This document shows positions 44,201 through 59,200 of a stretch of DNA of 64,000 nucleotides, piece after piece (position 1 is the first letter of the stretch; each line of letters begins with the position of its first letter). The stretch is from assembly GCA_030159075.1 (NCBI GenBank), contig BROG01000401.1, positions 558,001 to 622,000 of the forward strand, given 5' to 3'. A program made the translations under genes and the position numbers. Source of the stretch: Atrina japonica. Taxonomy: Eukaryota > Mollusca > Bivalvia > Pterioida > Pinnidae. A model generated the notes under the pieces. That model ran no database searches. It was not told the DNA's origin and saw only the letters and a list, made by a program, of their open reading frames with translations.

Positions 44201-47200
44201 GGGTTCGCACAGACCTTGAAAAGTGCTTTGATATTAAGTACTTTAAAACAATATTACCCTTGAAAAGTGCTTGAATTTAATGCAGAATGTTCGATTAATT
44301 TCATCAGTGCTTGAATTCGACTTCTTGCATGTTTATTCATCACTAAAGAAAGACCTCAAAATAATGAAAAATTAGCTCGATCATACAGACGCTTCACCTA
44401 GTATAATACAATTTGATTAAAGCATTTTTGTGATGCTGTACTGCTGGATCTCTAGTGTGTAGTGAAACTTTCAGCAGTATTTTGAGGACCCCCATTAAAA
44501 AGTGGAAAAAATTTGCTGTCGGTGTTAGTTTTTTTAAAATTTGTTTTGGCTTGCAAGGCTTTGATAGCTTTAGATGTGTACCCGTTGAAAGTGCTTGAAA
44601 AACACTGACAAGTTCCAGGAAAGTACCTGAAAAACAATGAAAAGTTCCAGGAAAGTGCCTGAAAAACAATGAAAAGTTCCAGAAAAGTGCTTGAGAAACC
44701 TTTTTCATTAGCTGCATGAATCATGTTATGGGACTTACGATTCCTTAGTGACTAAATTTTATATGGTGTAGTCTTTCTCAGACATATCTTTTTTGTATTT
44801 TAAGTTTGTTGCTGAAAGCTGTGAGTGGTGAAGACACACAGGATCGTACTGACAGAGCTATACTTACTCCTTGGGTAAAGTTCTTATGGGAGTCATACAG
44901 ACAGTGTTTAGATCTTCTGCGAAACAACTCAAGAGTTGAAAGACTATATCAAGACATTGCACAACAAGGTGATTAAGAAAGAAAAAAATGTTTGAGCTCT
45001 ATGAATCAGAATTTCTTGCATAATAAAGTGAATCATCACCATGAAAGAGAAATAACAAGATAATCAAGTCGTAATGTAACAAGGATTTTCCTACCTCAAA
45101 AATTAGGGTCCAAACAATTGGGAAAATATGCAAGAGGTAGACTAAAACAGTAAAAATTAATTTGAGGCATGTGTATGTTTGAAAATACTTTATTTTGAAA
45201 TATGAAATTTTTCCATAATTATGGGATTAATACAAGCCATTTCACATTTGGAATAGGGCTTGTAATCTCACTCCAAAACTGTCCAGGAAAATCCCGTATG
45301 AAAAGTTTGTGAAACCTAGTGCTGATGACTTGAATTTATAAAAGTGATATAAAGATGAGAATGTTACTAGTGATATAAAGATGAGAATGTTACTAGTGAT
45401 ATAAAAAAGAGATTATTACTGTATACTTGGAAATTTTCTTCGCTATTAAACTTTACCCTGTTTTTTTGCCCTTAGATGAGAAGGTGAATTTAGTATGAAA
45501 GCAGAATTTGGTGATTTTGGATGAATTTAAGATGGAATAAATAAGTTTTCTGTCGTTAAAGGACGAAAATTTCCATGTACTGTATTCAACCTATCAAATG
45601 CCCATGCCCCTATGAACACCTCTTCCCCTTTAGTTCACACAATCAGGAATCTTTTCTAGCAGGTTGATGATGTGATGTGGACCTGAAAACTGTAAGTAAT
45701 ACTTTATCTGTAGCCCCCCGCAACAGATGAATGTCAATAGGTGTCTTTGGTAATAACTGTAACAACTTTAGCACTGTGCCTTATAAAATGTTAATTGTTT
45801 TACGTAATTTGGCTATTGTTTGGTCCAAAATAAGTGCCCACCCCCTTTTCCCTATTTTTGTAACATCCCAGGTGCTTAATGGGTCAAATATGGTATAAAG
45901 TATGTAATAACGTTTGCATGTTCCCTGACCTATACACAACTGAATTCTGTTATAAGTTAATTTTCCATATTTCACTGAGTTGTAATTTTTTTGTACAGAT
46001 ACGTTTTCTTTTCTATTACAGCTTTCAAGTTTTGCTTGAAATATGGAAGAAAAACAGAATTCAGGAAACTTTGTGATAATGTAAGTTGAGTTAATTGTAC
46101 AGAATCTACATCTCTGTAAGGACAAAATGTCCGTTGAGATAATATCATTCTTCTGGTTGCATTGGCAGCATTATGGAAAATGGCTTCAACTTTCGCTATA
46201 TCTTTTCGAATATGTGGAGTAGAGCTTTAATATTTCACACATGCAATCTGTATGATCAGCCTTTTCAGAAGTTACCATGACCTTTGACCTCGTTGCCTGG
46301 ATCATACTATTTAACCTTATTTTCTGTCAGAATTTCAGTATCATGAGATACTGTGCATGCTCAGTACACAGTGAATATGAATTCTGTATCTATTAATTTA
46401 AAAATGAAATTTCAGTTTTCATAGCTTTTTAATCATTAATTTTTTTTTTTATTTCTTTTGGACTTTACCCATAATAAACATAAACTTCGACTTTGAATTC
46501 TTATCTACTAGTATCTGCTTTTAATGAGATCCTGAAGCCGAGGTGCCATGTCTCAGTAGTGTCGGCACATTAAAAAAAAACCTCACTGCTCATTGGCTGT
46601 AAGTGCCGACTGAACATAGGTCTAAATTTGAAGCCTTCGCCGACATTTAGCAACATCTCCATATGAGTGAAAGATTCTTGAGTGGGAAGTTAAACAACAA
46701 CAAGATCCTGTGTTTTTATGATTTACTTGTAACTAAGATCATGCTAAGTATAGAAATACAATACTGTTAGACTGATATTTATTTTACAGCTCAGAACACA
46801 TCTTGGTCATATACACAAACATCAACACCAGCAAACAGCCATCAACCTCAACAATCCAGATTCCCAGGCTATGCATTTGGAAACCAGACTGGAACAACTT
46901 GATGGTGCAATCAAAATGGAACTTTGGCAGGTTAGATTATTATAAGTTTTCATTTCCGAGTATTTAGTTTCCTAACAGAGAAATCAAGGGAGCTATATAG
47001 GCTTTGTCTGTGTTTGTCTGGTTATGGTTTCGGTTAAAGTTTTGTAATTGCTGTTTGCGTAATAATGGTTTCACTGGAAAGGGACATGTATTGATTCTTC
47101 AATACTCTCAACAAGCTTCACGGGTAGAGGTCGTGTATGGATTCTTCAATACTCTCAGAGTGTCTGTTGTTTGACATTACTTCATAGTGTCTTAAGAGAT

Positions 47201-50200
47201 TGCTGTAAACCTTACTAAGTACATTATAGTCATGGTTAGTATTGTAATTTTACCAAAAAAAAATCGTTGCATTTGTGTCAGTCCGTAGCAAAGGTCAAAA
47301 TTTGTGACACATCACCTAAAGCTAGTTACATCTCCATATAAATAAAAAATTCTTACCAGGTTGAAAATAAGTAAACAAATTGTAATGTTACAGCTCTTTT
47401 CCTTTTAACACCGATCTCAGGCACCTGGGAAAGCAAGTGTTAATTACACATAATAGTGAGAAGGGTTATTGGAAATGCTGGTGTGTTGTTGAAATCAAGC
47501 TAAATTTGTGAGAAAATTTGTCAGTTTTAATGCTAAAGATTGGTCTCTTCCACGGTAGATTGTAACAGGATTTGTTCCTCTACCATTAAGACAGACAGCC
47601 ACCAGTTAACTGAACAATTGTTGAATGTGGTATAAAATACCAATCAAATAAAAGTAAAAGATCTGTTAATTTAGCATAATAAGGTGTGGCAAAGTTGGCT
47701 GACTTAACCACCATATAATTGTCACTTGTCGCAATATTGTCTTCTAACGATAAATTCTAATTCTGAATGTTATAAATGTCTGGATGATATTTGTAGATTG
47801 TACTGAAAGTTGAATGTTTGCTAACATTTTGATGATATATAAAGTTTTCTGAATAATTTTACAGCGTGTGTGATTTAGTGCTGCATGGTAACTAATTGTA
47901 ATATTTAGACTGATGTTGAACTGAATGTATATAAAATTCTGAATGATTTATTCATTCTAGGAGGCATTCAAAGCTGTAGAAGATATCCATGGACTGATTC
48001 AATTATCGAAAAAACCACCAAAGCCATCACTAATGGCTAACTACTATCAAAAGTTGGGGTTAGTGTTTTGGAAATCTGGGAATGCGCTTTTCCATGCTAG
48101 CACATTACACAGACTCTACCAACTGTCAAGAGACCAGAGAAAAAATTTGTCATCTGATGAACTGCAGAAGTAAGTTGATAATTACCAGGGCATTTAGCAC
48201 TTATGTAATGGTATGACAAAAACAGTATGGACAAATTGATTTCTTGTTTCTCAGGCCTGTGTGCATCCAATTTGAAGACCCCACACAAATTTTGACTGAA
48301 AATGAAAAAAACAAAAATGCCCACACCATAAAACTGATTTAAAAAAAAATCCAATGTTGGTATCCGCATCATTTGAAATCATGACTGATAAGTGTTTTAG
48401 ACATTGCCAAAATTGGATCATTGAAATGTCTTAGAATGGGCCAATACATTTTGTCATTTCTGTCCCAGGGGCAATTATCATTGGTTGTGAACACTCGCCT
48501 ATTGTGTGATTTTGACTTTGTTCATTTTTATCTTAATGGCAGCAGGAAAAACATTTTTATGTCCCCAGGCCTGAAAGGTCTGCCAGGGGCATCTTGTTTT
48601 GTTTTTATTGTAAGTGTGTAATTTTGAGATTTTACCATTTATTCGTTTTCACGATCAAAATAAAAAAATTAAATATCCATGTAAATATTGGTAAACATTT
48701 TTTCTTTGCTTGATAGAATGGCATCCCGTGTCCTGTGTGCAACACTGGCTGTTCCCATCCCACCTTCCAGGAATCCTATAGACCAATTACTAGAAACAGA
48801 TGAGACTACAATGGATAAAACAAAACGCCTGGCAACACTATTGATGTTGAATGTGCCGCCAACCAGACAGAGTTTGATTAAGGATGTGGTAAGGCTTACT
48901 CATATCAAACTGGAGTTGTTATTTACCCTTTCAATGCCACAAACCATAATGGACTTGTCCTAAGCAAGAGAAAAGAGCATACCACTTAAGATACTTGGGG
49001 TTAAAGGGTTAAGATGCTGCCACCTTGGTGACTTAGGTTTCAGAAATTACAAAGTCTTTTACCTCTAGTCAGTGTGGGCTTGTAATAATATCTAATTATG
49101 TGAGGAAAGTTTGACCATTTACTCGTGATGGATGATGGTGTCCAGGGCAAGTTTTCACCTGCGCCATAAAAAACGGAACACCACCATATAGCCAGAAATT
49201 GTTTAGTATGGCATTAAAAACCATTGGAAAAATTGAAATAATAATATGCATGAGGGACATATAATGAAATATGAATTAAAAATAATATACACTCCATCTG
49301 TGTGAAAGCATTGATAAAGATTTATCAACTTATAATAAACATTGAGAGGTCCTGCTATTTATTATAGTTTATGCCTTACTCTCCAAAATTGTAATTTTGT
49401 TTTCAGGTGAAGTACAATGTTGTGCAATTTGTACACCCAGAGATACAGAACTTATTCAAATACCTGGAGTCTGAGTTTCATCCTCTTGGTTTATACAACA
49501 AGGTGCAGTCGTCAATTAATTTCATCTCGGAAAACACTGAACTTAGCCAGTATATACCTGCACTGGAAGACATCATCATAACTAGGGTGCTTAAACAGGT
49601 AGGTATTTTGATCTTCTGTCATATTGGTTTATCCTTGTAAGAAAAGGATTTATAATTGCTTTTTCAACACATACACATGAGAAAAAAGTGATACCCTTTA
49701 TTTTATTGCAGATTGATGTGTAACTTTATATTGTGATTTATATTATTATTGTTAATAAGCATTTTTGACTACAGGGATGGAATGTATTTTTGTTTTATTT
49801 TCTCTCTCCAGGTGTCACAAGTATACCAGACCATTGGATTTGATAGAATTGCAGCCCTTGTGCCTTTTGCTTCCAAGTTCAGACTAGAGAGGGTGATTGT
49901 CAATGCTGCAAGAACACTTGAATTACAGGTAAGCAACTGGATGTATCACTTGGTAGCTCAGTTAAGTGAAAGTTTAGAAAATACATAGATGTTTTGGACA
50001 ACAATACCTTTAATTATAAAAAGCTCTGGAGGATTATTTTTTAGATTGGCTCATATTTTGATATACAAAAATCTCTGCAAATAGGACATGGCTCAGATAG
50101 TATATATTTATAGGTTATTTCTTTAACATTATAACACAAAGGTTAACAATGTTTTAAACACAGTATTGATGTAGTGAATGACCCCTGTAGCCACATTTAA

Positions 50201-53200
50201 ACTTGCCCATTTCAAAGAATGGTATAGTTTACAGTCAGAATTCGGGAGTGTATGATTCTGAATCTAAATACTGCAAAAATTTAACATGTAATATTTACTT
50301 GCTCACGCCTACATCATGACAGTAGAACATGCTAGCCGTTGATTTGGATGAGTCTACATGTAACCTCAGGGGTTGATAAGTTAACTGCCTCAAGGTATGT
50401 ACCAAAGTGCTTGTACCAAGGCTCACCACTTGGATGTTTTCTGGTCCATAAATATTCAATGAATAATATATTTCAGGTGAGAATAGATCATAGAGGTCAG
50501 TTTCTCAGCTTTGGAACAGATTTGATGGTTGCCCAGAAAGAGGATGTTCCAGAGGGGCCGTATATACAGAGTATGCCCAGTGAAAATATACGTAATCAAC
50601 TGATTAGCATGGCAAAGGCTCTACATAATGCAATATATATTATACAGCCCAAGGAGAGAAAGGTAGGATTTCTTGTTGTTTGTACCAGTAATTCAGTGTA
50701 CCATTTAAAGTTTTTTTTTGTGTTTTTAAAAACAAGTAATTTTTATCAAATTGATTTTTGTCCTCAACAATTTCCCATCAGACAAGTGAGAAATAACATT
50801 TACTTGTCCCACTGCCAAATGGACTTGTCCTGGGCAATCGGACAAACATGATTGTTGAGCCCTGATTTTCAAGGGTAGATGAGTTTAAAGACATTGAAAT
50901 GGAACATTAATGTGCCTTAATTTGTATGTTTGAAAACTGTAACCACTTATATATGTTTACTTGTTATATTTTAGATGCAAAGAGACGATTTGAGAGTACA
51001 GGTAGCTAATAATTACAAAATGACATACAAGAAAGATCACCAGCGAATTCTTCAGAGACGACAGATAATTGAGGATAGAAAAGAACAACTTGAACATCTA
51101 AATGATCAGCGAGTATGTATGAGTCATAATTGGGATAAATATTATACAATTATGGACTTTTGAGTGGATGAAGCCTTGGTCGATATCGGATTTCAGGTCA
51201 ATATTACACCATATTCATCCACTCAAAAGTCCATTACTGTTTTATTATATGAATATTTAGATACATATATATACTAATCCTACAATGTAAGTAACAATCA
51301 GAGTAATTTCAATAGTGTGAAAGAGAATTTCCATATTCTATTTTTAGAAATGATATTCACTGGTTTATTCAATCAGAAATCGTTTATTTTTAATTTATAT
51401 GATAAATATAGATGTTCCCAAATGGCAGTATTTTGGGAAGAAAAAAATATGGTTAAACAATGAAATATTTTAATTCTAAGCATTTTGAGCCTAAAATCGC
51501 TGAACCAGTAATTTTGTGGTCTAGCTTCATATTTTATGTCTTTTAAAATCTGGTGCTTGGTCAGTTTCATGAAATGAAATGTACTAGCCCAAAAAGAAAT
51601 TGTCATAGTTTCAGATATAACTCAGACTGGCAGATTGGCAGATTTTTACATCTTGGTGATGGATGTAATTCTTGGAAACCCCGAACTTTGGGATCCATGT
51701 AATTTAACTTATTTTTATCGATATGAACAATATACTTCACTTTCAAATTCACAGTGTATTTGAGATATTGGTTATGAATTTTAGTTTTCCATTTAAAATT
51801 GGATTGATTTGAGCTAAATGTTTTCAGTCTCCAGGATTTAATTTGATTGATTGATTGTTGTTTTACATCCTGTCCAGAACTTTTCACTTATATTGAGATG
51901 TCACCAGCTTTAAGTAATGCTCTATAAATTTTGACCTGTGCTATGGACTGATGCCAATGCAGTGAGGGTTCTTTTACATCTTCTGTGGCACAGAACCTTG
52001 GTTATCAGTCTTGTCCGAAAGACTTGTGACTTTCACTTTGTGTGCTGAGCGTTTGGCAATTAAACTGTTGCTACCATTTGTAAGTCGAATAATCCATCAC
52101 TAAACCACCACAAGCGGTTGCAGGATTTAAGAGATGTTATTTGTTTATGTACATTATCCTGTGATATAAGTCTACTGAAATCTCAAGATTTGTTTCATCT
52201 CAATTTACATCTGCTCATACAAGTGGATGACAAGAATAATTGATCTAATTGGTGGACTTGCATTAGATTGCTATATATATTTTGTTTAAAAAGAAGTATA
52301 AAATTGAGGTTTGTTCATGAAAATATTTAAACATATTTGCTATAGGAAAAAGAAGAGATGGAGCAAGTTGAAGAACAGAGGAAGAAAGCATATGAAGCAG
52401 AAATGGCTCGTCTTGATCGTGAGGCAAAAGAACGTGAGCGACAAAGGAAGATGGAAGAGCACAAAGAGATCCAGAAGAAACACGCCATGGAGAGGATCGA
52501 ACAGCTGAAAAAAACCGACATTGGAGCCAAAGTACTCCAAAATCTGGATGAAGAGGTACAATGATACCAGTAATTTTTTGCAAATCAAAACATTTGAAAA
52601 AATAGAAATTTCAGTTGAATGCTTTTGTAGAAGTAGCCCCACAAATTCATGTTTGAAATATTGAGAATTTTGACTCGTAGAAGTTCGAATTATAAATTGT
52701 TTATAAGTGGCATTAAATAACCAAAGTAATTAAGGAATTTGCCAGTAGTTCGAAACATCAAGAAGTTTGAACTCATTGAAGTTCGACTTACCTAAGATCT
52801 GTTGTATTTAGAAATTTCAAACTTGGTTGTTTTTCAAGAAATGTTTAACATTAGAGAAAAGAAATCTTTTAAGCAGTTAGAATTTTTTTTAAGTTGTGGT
52901 TTAAAGATCAGGTCTAAACATTGTCAGATTAAGATATACGGTACTCCTTTACATTGTTCACCATCAAACATACGGTTGGACTAGGTTATGTCATTCTTGA
53001 AAAGTAGAGTCTATTTGGTAAAGGTTAATGTGTTAAACAATTCTTATGATGATAACTTTGACAACAATTTACAGGATTTTGCCTCTCTTGATGTTGAAGA
53101 CATTATGGCCAAGCAAGTTGAACAGCTTGAGAAAGAAAAGAAAGAGTTAATGGATCGACTTAAAAACCAGGAGAAAAAGGTAAATTTATGATGCAAATAA

Positions 53201-53229
53201 AAACATTATACAGCATTTATTTTATTTTT

Positions 53230-53262
<33 letters not shown>

Positions 53263-56200
53263 CCTATATATATATATATATATATGTATTTTCTGTTTTT
53301 CATGCTGTCATTTGTGCTTTGCAGATTGACTACTTTGCAAGAGCAAAGCGCTTGGAAGAAATCCCATTTTTGACTAAACAATACGAAGAGGAGAAAAAGA
53401 AAGCAAAGGATTTCTGGGAGGAAGAGGAGTCACAAAGGGTAGGAGTATTTGCTGATTTCATTTTAAGTCCTGTATTTCATGGAATGTAATAAATAGGTAA
53501 AAAAAAACTTGCCCACTTACAAATTACCATGGTGATATGATTTTGTTATTGTGGTGGTAAAATGGGCACAGATAAATGTGTAAGTTATCCACTAGTTGTG
53601 TGTCTCTGTATATACAACTCACTAAAACTTAGCAGACATTGGTAACACACACAAAAGGTAAAAACTTACAAGTACAAATAAGTTATCATACTTTTGTAAC
53701 TCACTGGAAGAGGAAAATAACAATCTCAGAAATTTTAGAATATCAGATTCTACGTTTATACTTGGCAAAGCATACATATATGTATAGCGTAATCCTTTCA
53801 CCCCTACTTTTGTAACTCACTGGAAGAGGAAAATAACAATCTCAGAAATTTTAGAATATCAGATTCTACGTTTATACTTGGCAAAGCATACATATATGTA
53901 TAGCGTAATCCTTTCACCCCTACTTTTGTAACTCACTGGAAGAGGAAAATAACAATCTCAGAAATTTTAGAATATCAGATTCTACGTTTATACTTGGCAA
54001 AGCATACATATATGTATAGCGTAATCCTTTCACCCCTACTTTTGTAACTCACTGGAACAATCTCAGAAATTTTAGAATGTCAGCTACGTTTATACTTGAC
54101 AAAGCATCATATATGTATAGCGTAATCCTTTCAGACCCCTACTTTTGTAACTCACTGGAGAGGTAACTCTCAGAAATTTTAGAATATCAGATTAATATAC
54201 TTGGCAAAGTTATGTATAGCGTAATCCTTTCACACCCTACTTTTGTAACTCACTGGAAGAGGAAAATAACAATCTCAGAAATTTTAGAATATCAGATTCT
54301 AGATACTGGCAAAGCCTACATATATGTATAGCGTACCTTTCACCCCTACTTTTGTACTCACTGGAAGAGGAAAATAACAATCCTTTTAGAATATCAGATT
54401 CTACGTTTATACTTGGCAAAGTCTACATATATGTATAGCGTAATCCTTTCACCCCTACTTTTGGAAAACTGGAAGAGGAAAATAACAATCTCAGAAATTT
54501 TAGAATATCAGATTCTACGTTTATACTTGGCAAAGCCTACATATATGTATAGCGTAATCCTTTCATACTTTTGTAACTCACTGGAAGAGGAAAATAACAA
54601 TCTCAGAAATTTTAGAATATAGATTCTACGTTTATACTTGGCAAATACATATATGTATAGCGTAATCCTTTCACCCCTACTTTTGTAACTCACTGGAAGA
54701 GGAAAATGAAATTTTAGAATATCAGATTCTACGTTTATACTTGGCAAAGTCTAATATATGTATAGCGTAGTAACTCACTGGAAGAGGAAAATAACAATCT
54801 CAGAAATTTTAGAATATCAGATTCAGGCACATACATTATGTATAGACCTTTCACCCCTACTTTTGAAACTCACTGGAAGGGTAACAATTCAGAAATTTTA
54901 GAATATCAGATTCTACGTTTATACTTGGCAAAGCAACATATATGTATAGCGTAATCCTTTCACCCCTACTTTTGTAACTCACTGGAAAGGAAAATAACAA
55001 TCTCAGAAATTTTAGAATATCATTCTACGTTTATGAAAAAGAATATGTGTATAGCGTTCCTTTCACCCCTACTTTTGTAACTCACTGGAAGAGGAAAATA
55101 AATCTCAGAAATTTTAGCCATTCTACGAGTTAATACGGCAAAGCCTACATATATGTAGAACTAATCCTTTCACCCCCTACTTTTGTAACTCACTGGAAGA
55201 GGAAAATCAATCTCAGAAATTTTAGTATTTTCCATTTATACTTGAAAGCATACATATATGGTGCCCTTTCACCCCTACTTTTGAAATACTGGAAGAGGAA
55301 AATAACAATCTCAGAAATTTTAGAATATCAGATTCTACGTTTATACTTGCAAAGTATACATATATTATAGCGTTCCTTTCACCCCTACTTTTGTAACTCA
55401 CTGGAAGAGGAAAATAACAATCTCAGAAATTTTAGAATATCAGATTCTACGAATACTTGGCAAAGCATACATATTCGTAATCCTTTCACCCCTACTTTTG
55501 TAACTCACTGGAAGAGGAAAATAACAATCTCAGAAATTTTAGAATATTAGATTCTATGTTTATACTTGGCAAAGCCTACATATATGTATAGCGTAATCCT
55601 TTCACCCTTAAGTATCAGAGTAGCATGGTCTTTCATTCAAGACCAGTCCATAGTGGTCTAGGGTTAAAAAGGGTTAGATATGTTACATAAAACTGACATT
55701 TTGATAGAAAGAAGTGTTGGTACTCAGTTGACAAAATAATGCCTTGTGTTAGTATATTGGGAGTTGATACAAAGGAAAATTACCAATCTGTAGAAAACAT
55801 TTCTGTTTACCTGGAAATATTCACCATTTTCGTTCTTAGATTAGAGGGCAAATTTAAAACAATTACCTCTTGTGGTGAATGAGTTAAAGTGAAACAAAAT
55901 TTCTAGCTAAATAATTGAAGCACTCAGACATACATGGCATCCATTGGACTCTGGTGAATAAGGGTGAATTCAAGATGGGGCGAACATATTTTTTGTCATA
56001 AAAGGGCAAAAAATTCCAGGTGTACACTATTGATGAAAAGAAATGTGTTATACAATAAAACAGGATTGAATAAAGCCAAGAGTTAATCGAGCTGAAAAAT
56101 GGAGCACTGCATCAGGTCATATCAGGTATTTTCCATCCGATCAATTGGTGCGGAAATAAGGCCACATTCCCAATGCAAAAATAATTCATTTTTTCCCCAC

Positions 56201-59200
56201 TTGCAGTTGAAATTTACCAATTTAAGTCATTTTTGAATTTGAAGAAATCCATAAATTTTCACATATTTTTTTGTATTTTTAGATTTCCCAATTACAATAA
56301 AATGTTGCTGAAATTATCGAAAGGCCCAAGTCCCATTCTCAAAAGAGTGTTGAAAGGTCCTATACACCCTGTCACTGATTTTATATTTTATAGGATTCTG
56401 AAAATAAATGATTTTCTTTGCTTAAACTTTTGTTCCTGGTATCAATGATTAGCCATTATAATACATTGCACATGATTAATGGTGTAAACATTCTAACCTG
56501 TGTGTGCAGATAGATGGAACTTCATTTTCGGGTTGTATTGATACTAAGTGCATACTTTGTTAAACTGCCAAATATTCAGAAAAAGTATTTATAAAATTAC
56601 TGCTAAACTTGCTCAGATTGTGTTGCCATGGTAATTGAACACAGTTATTATGGTGTCAAGGTTTAGATTAAACATGCAAGTTATCCACTACATATACACA
56701 ACTCACTAAAACTTGGCAGACAATTGTTTGTCAAAAACAAAGAGATAAGGTTTTTTGTTTGATGTTTATCTGGGCATTTCTGTCTTGTATTTTGAGACAA
56801 ATTAATTTTTCATTTTCGGGTTGTATTGATACTAAGTGCATACTTTGTTAAACTGCCAAATATTCAGAAAAAGTATTTATAAAATTACCGCTAAACTTGC
56901 TCAGATTGTGTTGCCATGGTAATTGAACACAGTTATTATGGTGTCAAGGTGAGCATAGATTAAACATGCAAGTTATCCACTAGTTGTGTGTTTTTATATA
57001 CACAACTCACTAAAACTTGGCAGACAATTGTTTGTCAAAAACAAAGAGATAAGGTTTTTTGTTTGATGTTTATCTGGGCATTTCTGTCTTGTATTTTGAG
57101 ACAAATTAATTTTTGACAATTAAATTGGTGTATTTTATCCAAATGCAATCCTTATAAATATACTTAAGTCAATTTTTGCTCCACTAGTAGTTTTTACTGA
57201 TTGAATAAAAAATATTGACACCGACCTCTGACCTTTTAATTTTTACACAGCAATGTTCTAGGATATCCAAGTAACTTTTCAATGTCCATAAAAATGAAAT
57301 AAATGGTTTCTGTCTGAAATAGTTAGTTATTTATTCCTTATGGAACTGGTATGGTGGTTTGATTATTTTTCTACTTGCAAAAATGAAAGCGAAAGAATAG
57401 GGCCATTTGTTTATCAGCCTGTAACTTTTGGATAGACATTTCTTGTGTTAGCAGGGGCCCAGTAGCCAGTAAAAACTGAGCTATGCTAGGAGATTTCACA
57501 GTGTGTTGGCCCACTACTGAAAATTTTGGGGATATATCTGTTGCATTTTCACAAATTGCAACTTATATTCTTGTAAATTGAATTGAGTATATCTTGCTAG
57601 GTAGAGTATGAACAACTTTTAAGTATATTTTCGTAGTACGTATTTTTTTTAAATAGCATGTTATATTATAGGAAGAGCAAGTTTCTGGGCTTCCAGACAT
57701 GAACTGGGCTCCAAAAAATCCTGACATATGAGCCCAGATGGCTCCTTGATTGCAGAGATTTATTTCTATCCCTGTGTTATGGTATTATAATGTATAGGAT
57801 GAAAAAAAAGCCAATACTCCTACAACTCACTTGTTACTCTCAGATCAAGGACAACGTGATTGGACTTTAATATAATGGACTTGTTGATTAATGTCTGTTT
57901 AGCCATCCTTGATTTAGACTATGTATCCCCAGTGAAGAATGAATACTATGTAAATGTTGTAATATCTTAAAGGTTTTGGTGGAAGGACTACTTTGTTGCC
58001 CACCATGTGTTGCCATGGTAATATAATACTGTTGTTATGGTGTCAAAGTGGGCATAGATTAAATGTGTCAGTTATCCACTAGTTGTGTATCTTTATATGT
58101 ACAACTCACTAAAACTTGGCAAACATCCAAATGTATTAGATGTAAATGTAAGTTAATGTACAACCTCACTTTAACTGAGTTGATTTGTGCCACACGGATA
58201 GGGGACGTATTATTTTGTGATGTCTTTCTAGAACTTAAACCATTTTTGATTGGCTTTAACCCTTTCACCCCTGAATATCTTAATGGTATGCTTTTTCTAT
58301 TGTTAAAGACCAGTCGATTATGGTCTGTAGGGTTGAAAGGGTTAAACCAAACAAGATTGTCTCTGTATATTTCTTAAACTAGTGTCCAAAGAAAATTCAA
58401 AACCTTCACCAACATGTTTTATGTTTGGTAGAAAACTGCTTATGAACTTAAAAACAACATTGCTATGTGAATTTGGCTCGTGGCATAAGTTTGTTTCTAA
58501 GTTGATCTTATATACATACATACATACATGATCTTACCTTGTTTCTAAGTTGATCTTATATACATACATACATGATCTTACCTTGCCCACTTACAAATTA
58601 CCATGGTGATATGATTTTGTTATTGTGGTGGTAAAATGGACATAGATAAATGTGTAAGTTATCCACTAGTTGTGTGTCTCTGTATATACAACTCACTAAA
58701 ACTTAGCAGACATTGGTAACACACACAAAAGGTAAATGTTAAAAGATGAAATTGGCCAAGTAGTTGTATCTTTTCATGGATGAAACTTATCTAAATACTA
58801 TAGACATGTATAAATTGTCAGTGTGTAGATTTATCTAATCCATCATCAGATGGTTAGAGTTGTTTTCTTTAGAGTTGTTTTCCATGGCCAAGTACTATAG
58901 ACATGTATAAATTGTCAGTGTGTAGATTTATCTAACCCGTCATCAGATGGTTAGAGTTGTTTTCTCCATGGCCAAGTGTAATTCGCTCATTGTCGACACA
59001 ATTGGGAATTTAAGTGTGAATTGAGAAACAAAAATTACAGGCATGTAAACCTAAATGTATTGGAATCTCTTTTTTAAAAGCACTCTTTCCTGCATTATAT
59101 TTCTTCTTGTTAATATTCTAGTCTGTACACCAAATTTTGGAATTTTTTCAATAGGAAAAAAGATTATTTTTACATTGGGAATGGGGCTGAATATCGGTTC

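Noticed and set aside
52327..52642. Minus-strand and alternative frames over EIF3A exon 13
   Set aside because: Antisense shadow of a Lys/Glu-rich coiled-coil exon; the plus frame matches EIF3A exactly.
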